A stretch of DNA of 7,551 nt from NCBI GenBank assembly GCA_002393705.1, contig DGTH01000154.1, positions 11,862-19,412 on the forward strand, written 5' to 3'. Each line of letters starts with the position of its first letter. The stretch's first letter is position 1. Position numbers and translations under genes: made by a program. This DNA comes from Prevotella sp. UBA4341. GTDB taxonomy: Bacteria; Bacteroidota; Bacteroidia; Bacteroidales; Bacteroidaceae. The notes below the pieces were generated by a model, which saw only the letters and a list, made by a program, of their open reading frames with translations, searched no databases and was not told the origin of the DNA. Positions 4,566 to 7,551 of this stretch are shown one piece after another.

Positions 4566-6623
4566 TTAAATCGTAATTTTATTAATCCTTCTCCTAAGTT
4601 TTAAGCATTCCTTGCCAGAAAGATCTGCCTTCATAAGTGTCTTTCTGAAATCATCGTCAGAAACATTAGAGTCATTGAATGATAGCATGAGTCTTGCATT
4701 TTCTTCATCCTCAGACACTTCGATGGATTTTCCATTCCTTATTGCATCCTTTCTCAGAAGACAATAAGCATCAATGCACTCTGGGCAGATGTCGATTAGT
4801 TGTTTGCAAATAGTAATGTTTGAATTCCCAATCTGTTCATTAACTCTTGCCTCGAAAAGGAGCAGTTTCTTATCAATAGCCTTTTTCTCTTCGGCTTCTT
4901 TAGATGTATTGATAATGAGGTATGTTACATCAAAAGCTTCATCGTATCTTCCTAATTCAAACAATGCACGTCCCTTGATGAACATTGCTTCTAGACAATT
5001 CTTCCTACTTAACACCATATCTGCATAACCTATAGCCTCTTCATAACGATTACCATACAGGCAGAAAACTGCATTAAGGAAATTACATGTCATACTGCAA
5101 TCTTTAAGGAGTTTCACCTTCTTTGTACGTCCCATCAAATTCTTGTCATCAAGCATTATGTCGAACATTTTCTTGGCGATTAATGCAGCATTTCTCAGGT
5201 CATTTCGTTTTGCTTTTGCAACAACTAAGTCTAAACAAACCTTAGCTGCCAGATCATATTCTTTCTTGGCCAGATGCTTATACACCATCTTGCCAATCTC
5301 TATTTCATCATCTATCATTGTCGCATCGTTAAAGGAATTGGCAAATGCACGAACTTCAGGATTCTGCATGATGTGATGTGGCATGATTGGATGACTCAAT
5401 GTTAAACCCTCTAATGAGCGCATACGACTGATGGCAACATAAGCCTGTCCTGCTTGGAATGTACCTCTTGACAGATCAAAATGCATGCGGTCGAACGTCA
5501 TACCCTGTGACTTGTGAATAGTGATAGCCCAAGCCAACTTGATAGGATATTGAGTGAAAGAGCCTATAATGGTAGATTCCATCTTGCGAGTGTCGCGATT
5601 GTACTGGCTCTCGACATTCTCCCAACTTACCTTATGCACCTCAATCTCACCACCGTTTTCAAGTCTGACAAGAATCTTATTCTCTTCCAAGGCTGAGACC
5701 TTTGCAATCGTTCCATTCATGTAACCAGAATTTGGATTGTTACGACAGAAAATGACTTGTGCACCAACCTTTAATCTGAGTATTTCTGGAACAGGAGCAT
5801 CATTATTCTTGAATTCATCCTTTATTTCTGCTCGATACAGGAACTCTTCTTCCTCAATCTCATTAAGTTTCTGCTCATTTATCTTCTCTGCCATATAGTT
5901 AAATGAGGTAAGGGTTACAGAGAAATCTTCATTATTCTCCTCTGTTCCTACGTGCTCATTAAGCAAAGCGAGATCTTCTGATTTTACCTCACCATTCCGC
6001 ATTTTGTTGAGAATCGTTAGAAAATCCTCATCGCTTTGGCGATAAACCTTTTGGAACTCGATCTTTGGCAAGTTCATTCTCTTCAGAACGAAAGCCTTGT
6101 AGAAAAAAGGGAGTCCTGGCCCATACAGGTCGCGAAGCATTTCTGCATCCGCTGATCCCTGCTTCACTACTGGAGGAAGTTGGAACAGATCGCCTACAAA
6201 CACTACCTGCTTTCCACCAAAAGCCATATTGGTTTCAAATGCCATTCTGAGGTATCTGTCCATGCCGTCAACCATATCGCTTCTAACCATAGATGCTTCG
6301 TCTACAATGATTGTGTCTACTTCCCTTAGAAGCATCTTTTTCTCAGGAAGAACTTCTAATTTTGTATGTGGTCCCATCGTCTGGAAAGGAAATCCAAAGA
6401 ATGAGTGCATCGTCTGGCCACCAACAGCTATAGCAGCTATCCCAGTGGGGGCAAGAACTAAAAAATTCTTGCTGATCTCAGCCTGTATGCGCTTGATGAA
6501 CGTTGTCTTACCAGTACCGGCCTTACCTGTGATAAAAAGGCAAGTGTTAGTATTTGCTACCAAGTCGAACGCCTTCTGCTGTTCAACGTTGTTCTTGTCG
6601 ATTTGAATGTTTAAACTTTCCAT
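4566..6623 (-). CDS. PIF1-family DNA helicase with a TPR-like C-terminal region
   Basis: 685 residues from ATG 6623. PIF1/RecD-like superfamily 1B helicases move 5'-3' on single-stranded DNA and unwind duplexes, forks and G-quadruplexes. Motifs in order: Walker A GKAGTGKT (33-40), Ia APTGIAA (59-65), Walker B IIVDEASM (105-112), III VFVGDLFQLPPV (141-152), IV VYRQSD (193-198), V AITIHKSQGMTFD (366-378) and VI YVAISRMRSLEGL (395-407), with an SH3-like insert (about 285-340). All key residues are present, so it should be active. Residues about 440-630 are helical with a TPR-like unit (FIKGRALFELGRYDEAFDV, 548-566), absent from short PIF1 proteins such as the 433-residue Bacteroides enzyme. A start 40 codons further up (6743) is wrong: it lies within a terminator hairpin, and those residues look non-coding. 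The Met at 6623 sits just before conserved NVEQQKAFD. A small lipoprotein follows after 12 nt. Replication-repair versus mobile or defence role is not decided by the sequence. Confidence 0.95.
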   Translation of the reverse strand: MESLNIQIDKNNVEQQKAFDLVANTNTCLFITGKAGTGKTTFIKRIQAEISKNFLVLAPTGIAAIAVGGQTMHSFFGFPFQTMGPHTKLEVLPEKKMLLREVDTIIVDEASMVRSDMVDGMDRYLRMAFETNMAFGGKQVVFVGDLFQLPPVVKQGSADAEMLRDLYGPGLPFFYKAFVLKRMNLPKIEFQKVYRQSDEDFLTILNKMRNGEVKSEDLALLNEHVGTEENNEDFSVTLTSFNYMAEKINEQKLNEIEEEEFLYRAEIKDEFKNNDAPVPEILRLKVGAQVIFCRNNPNSGYMNGTIAKVSALEENKILVRLENGGEIEVHKVSWENVESQYNRDTRKMESTIIGSFTQYPIKLAWAITIHKSQGMTFDRMHFDLSRGTFQAGQAYVAISRMRSLEGLTLSHPIMPHHIMQNPEVRAFANSFNDATMIDDEIEIGKMVYKHLAKKEYDLAAKVCLDLVVAKAKRNDLRNAALIAKKMFDIMLDDKNLMGRTKKVKLLKDCSMTCNFLNAVFCLYGNRYEEAIGYADMVLSRKNCLEAMFIKGRALFELGRYDEAFDVTYLIINTSKEAEEKKAIDKKLLLFEARVNEQIGNSNITICKQLIDICPECIDAYCLLRKDAIRNGKSIEVSEDEENARLMLSFNDSNVSDDDFRKTLMKADLSGKECLKLRRRINKITI

Positions 6624-6664
6624 ATTATTTTTTTTGTTTCTACCCTTTATGACAGAACAAGTCC

Positions 6665-6697
6665 AAAAGTTACAGTATGTCGTTCGATGTTTGCAAA
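6665..6697 (-). promoter_or_regulatory. Possible promoter of the helicase gene
   Basis: Minus strand TTTG (6694-6697), 21 bases, TAACTTTT (6665-6672, followed by G). It matches the Bacteroidetes pattern except for one extra T in the -7 box. Placed right after the terminator of the upstream operon and about 40 bases before the ATG at 6623, it is in a sensible position, but the match is imperfect. Confidence 0.4.
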
Positions 6698-6704
6698 ATT
6701 TAAC

Positions 6705-6740
6705 AAAAAAGCGGATGGAGTGTTTCACAACAGTCCATCC
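6705..6740 (-). terminator. Intrinsic terminator after the membrane-protein operon
   Basis: On the minus strand the arms GGATGGA (6740-6734) and TCCATCC (6719-6713) pair perfectly; inside, after one C/C mismatch, TGTT pairs with AACA around the tetraloop GTGA. GC and a run of six T follow (6710-6705). It lies about 60 bases after the stop of the gene at 6800 and before the helicase promoter, so the helicase is its own transcription unit. Confidence 0.85.
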
Positions 6741-6799
6741 CATCTTACAACTATGAATATTACCTTTATATTATGGCTACAAGTGTTCTATTGTAATTG

Positions 6800-7444
6800 T
6801 TAGTTTATTGATGGCCTATCCGAGTATTGGTCAATCAATTTTTGAAACTTTTCCTTATTATAACCCATATCATTTGCGATGTTATATAAGAATTCATAAG
6901 CTTCCGCTTTGCCAGACATCTTGGTGAGATCATAGCAAGTGAGGAGGATGAACTCTCTTGATTTTGTATCTTTGATGGTCAAAACGGTGTCTATTAGCTT
7001 GTCTGCGTCTTGATATTTAGGTAAGGCAGCTGTAAGAGTTTCTTTATAATTGCCAATTCCGAACCAGATGGCTGATTGATATGAAACCATGTAAGCTGCT
7101 CCATCAGTTGTCAAGTCGTCATTATAACCAGCGAAGAATGCTATTAAACAGAGAGCCGCTTCTTTTTGCTCAAAAGTAACGGATGTTGTTTTCTCTAATG
7201 GTTCTGTAACCATGCTCATTTCTTTTTCTATTGGTTTTATAGATTCCTTCTTTACCGAAGGAACTGAACCAGAACTCTCTTCTTTGTTTTCTTCACGTTC
7301 TCTCCTTAAATAAAGTAACACTCCACCGATTCCTATCCAAAAAAGAGGACCGAATACGCTATTACCTTTTGAAGCAGCACCCAAGAAAGCTAGTGCGCCA
7401 ATTACTATAAAAATCCAACCTGCTGTTTTCATAATTCTTTTCAT
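6800..7444 (-). CDS. Two-helix membrane protein with a helical, possibly TerB-like, cytoplasmic domain
   Basis: 214 residues. Two membrane helices (about 8-23 and 31-46) with a short SKGNS turn are followed by basic residues LRRERE, so the rest should be cytoplasmic. A charged, Lys/Glu-rich linker (about 49-88) leads to a compact all-helical domain (about 90-207): FEQKEAALCLIAFFAGYNDDLTTDGAAYMVSYQ at its start and NDMGYNKEKFQKLIDQY at its end. The acidic loop after helix one and the spacing of helices recall TerB-like domains, which are often tied to membrane stress or phage-related systems, but the resemblance is weak and no metal-binding set is certain. ATG at 7444 gives the cleanest start; Met5 is an alternative. 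It starts 4 nt after the stop of the gene before it, so they form an operon, ended by the terminator at 6705-6740. Function unknown. Confidence 0.8.
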   Translation of the reverse strand: MKRIMKTAGWIFIVIGALAFLGAASKGNSVFGPLFWIGIGGVLLYLRREREENKEESSGSVPSVKKESIKPIEKEMSMVTEPLEKTTSVTFEQKEAALCLIAFFAGYNDDLTTDGAAYMVSYQSAIWFGIGNYKETLTAALPKYQDADKLIDTVLTIKDTKSREFILLTCYDLTKMSGKAEAYEFLYNIANDMGYNKEKFQKLIDQYSDRPSIN

Positions 7445-7448
7445 CTAT

Positions 7449-7550
7449 TTATTTGTTATCTTCTAATTTCTTTGAACATGCTACGGCTATAATGCCTACA
7501 AGCAAATTAACCAGTGAAAGGACAAAAGCCAGTCCAAAACCTATTTTGCG
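7449..7550 (-). CDS. Small membrane protein, C-terminal end only
   Basis: The last 33 residues of a gene entering from the right edge: one hydrophobic helix (FGLAFVLSLVNLLVGIIAVA) preceded by RK and ended by CSKKLEDNK and TAA. The tail is basic-acidic and short. Its stop is 4 nt from the ATG of the next gene, which indicates co-transcription and probably a shared membrane role. The family cannot be told from this piece. Confidence 0.6.
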   Translation of the reverse strand, partial: RKIGFGLAFVLSLVNLLVGIIAVACSKKLEDNK

Positions 7551-7551
7551 A

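Noticed and set aside
6624..6743. N-terminal extension of the helicase from an ATG at 6743
   Set aside because: It would start within the terminator hairpin and cross the likely promoter; its residues (MGWTVVKHSIRFFVKF) are unlike the rest of the protein, and the conserved N-terminus begins just after the ATG at 6623.

Overview
The window looks like chromosomal DNA from a member of the Bacteroidales, most likely Prevotellaceae. The evidence is an -a xylan-type glycoside hydrolase pair, promoters that match the Bacteroidetes consensus TTTG-N19-TAnnTTTG instead of the sigma70 type, starts without good Shine-Dalgarno sequences, and a 7TM regulator fragment and sensor kinase remnant of the kind common in Prevotella.

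Left part (1-2537, + strand, visibly GC-rich): the 3' part of a GH67 alpha-glucuronidase gene overlaps by 4 bases (ATGA) a secreted GH35-type glycosidase. Together they suggest breakdown of glucuronoxylan side chains. The GH35 gene carries an odd AT-rich, 7-8-bp-periodic insert in a linker, and a second heptamer repeat follows the gene.

Middle part (2599-4420, - strand): a decayed sensor histidine kinase (start, signal peptide and membrane helix, then a stop, a frame change and an HATPase remnant without the His-box domain); phased palindromes; a 7TM sensor domain with no output domain, starting only 15 nt after a tRNA-Arg(CCT) gene; then an array of two and a third 119-bp tandem repeats. Each copy carries a textbook Bacteroidetes promoter aimed at the tRNA and the 7TM gene.

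Right part (4383-7551, - strand, visibly AT-rich): a small lipoprotein ORF cut off by the edge of the repeat array, a PIF1-family helicase with a TPR-like C-terminal region, a clear intrinsic terminator, a two-helix membrane protein with a possible TerB-like domain, and the end of another small membrane protein. The base composition changes at the repeat array, so the right part may have a different history from the left.

I do not see a complete, convincing new defence or mobile system. The most noteworthy items are the tandem promoter array on the tRNA/7TM unit with its lipoprotein junction, the phased palindromes, the eroded signalling locus, and the helicase-TPR fusion with its flanking small membrane genes.
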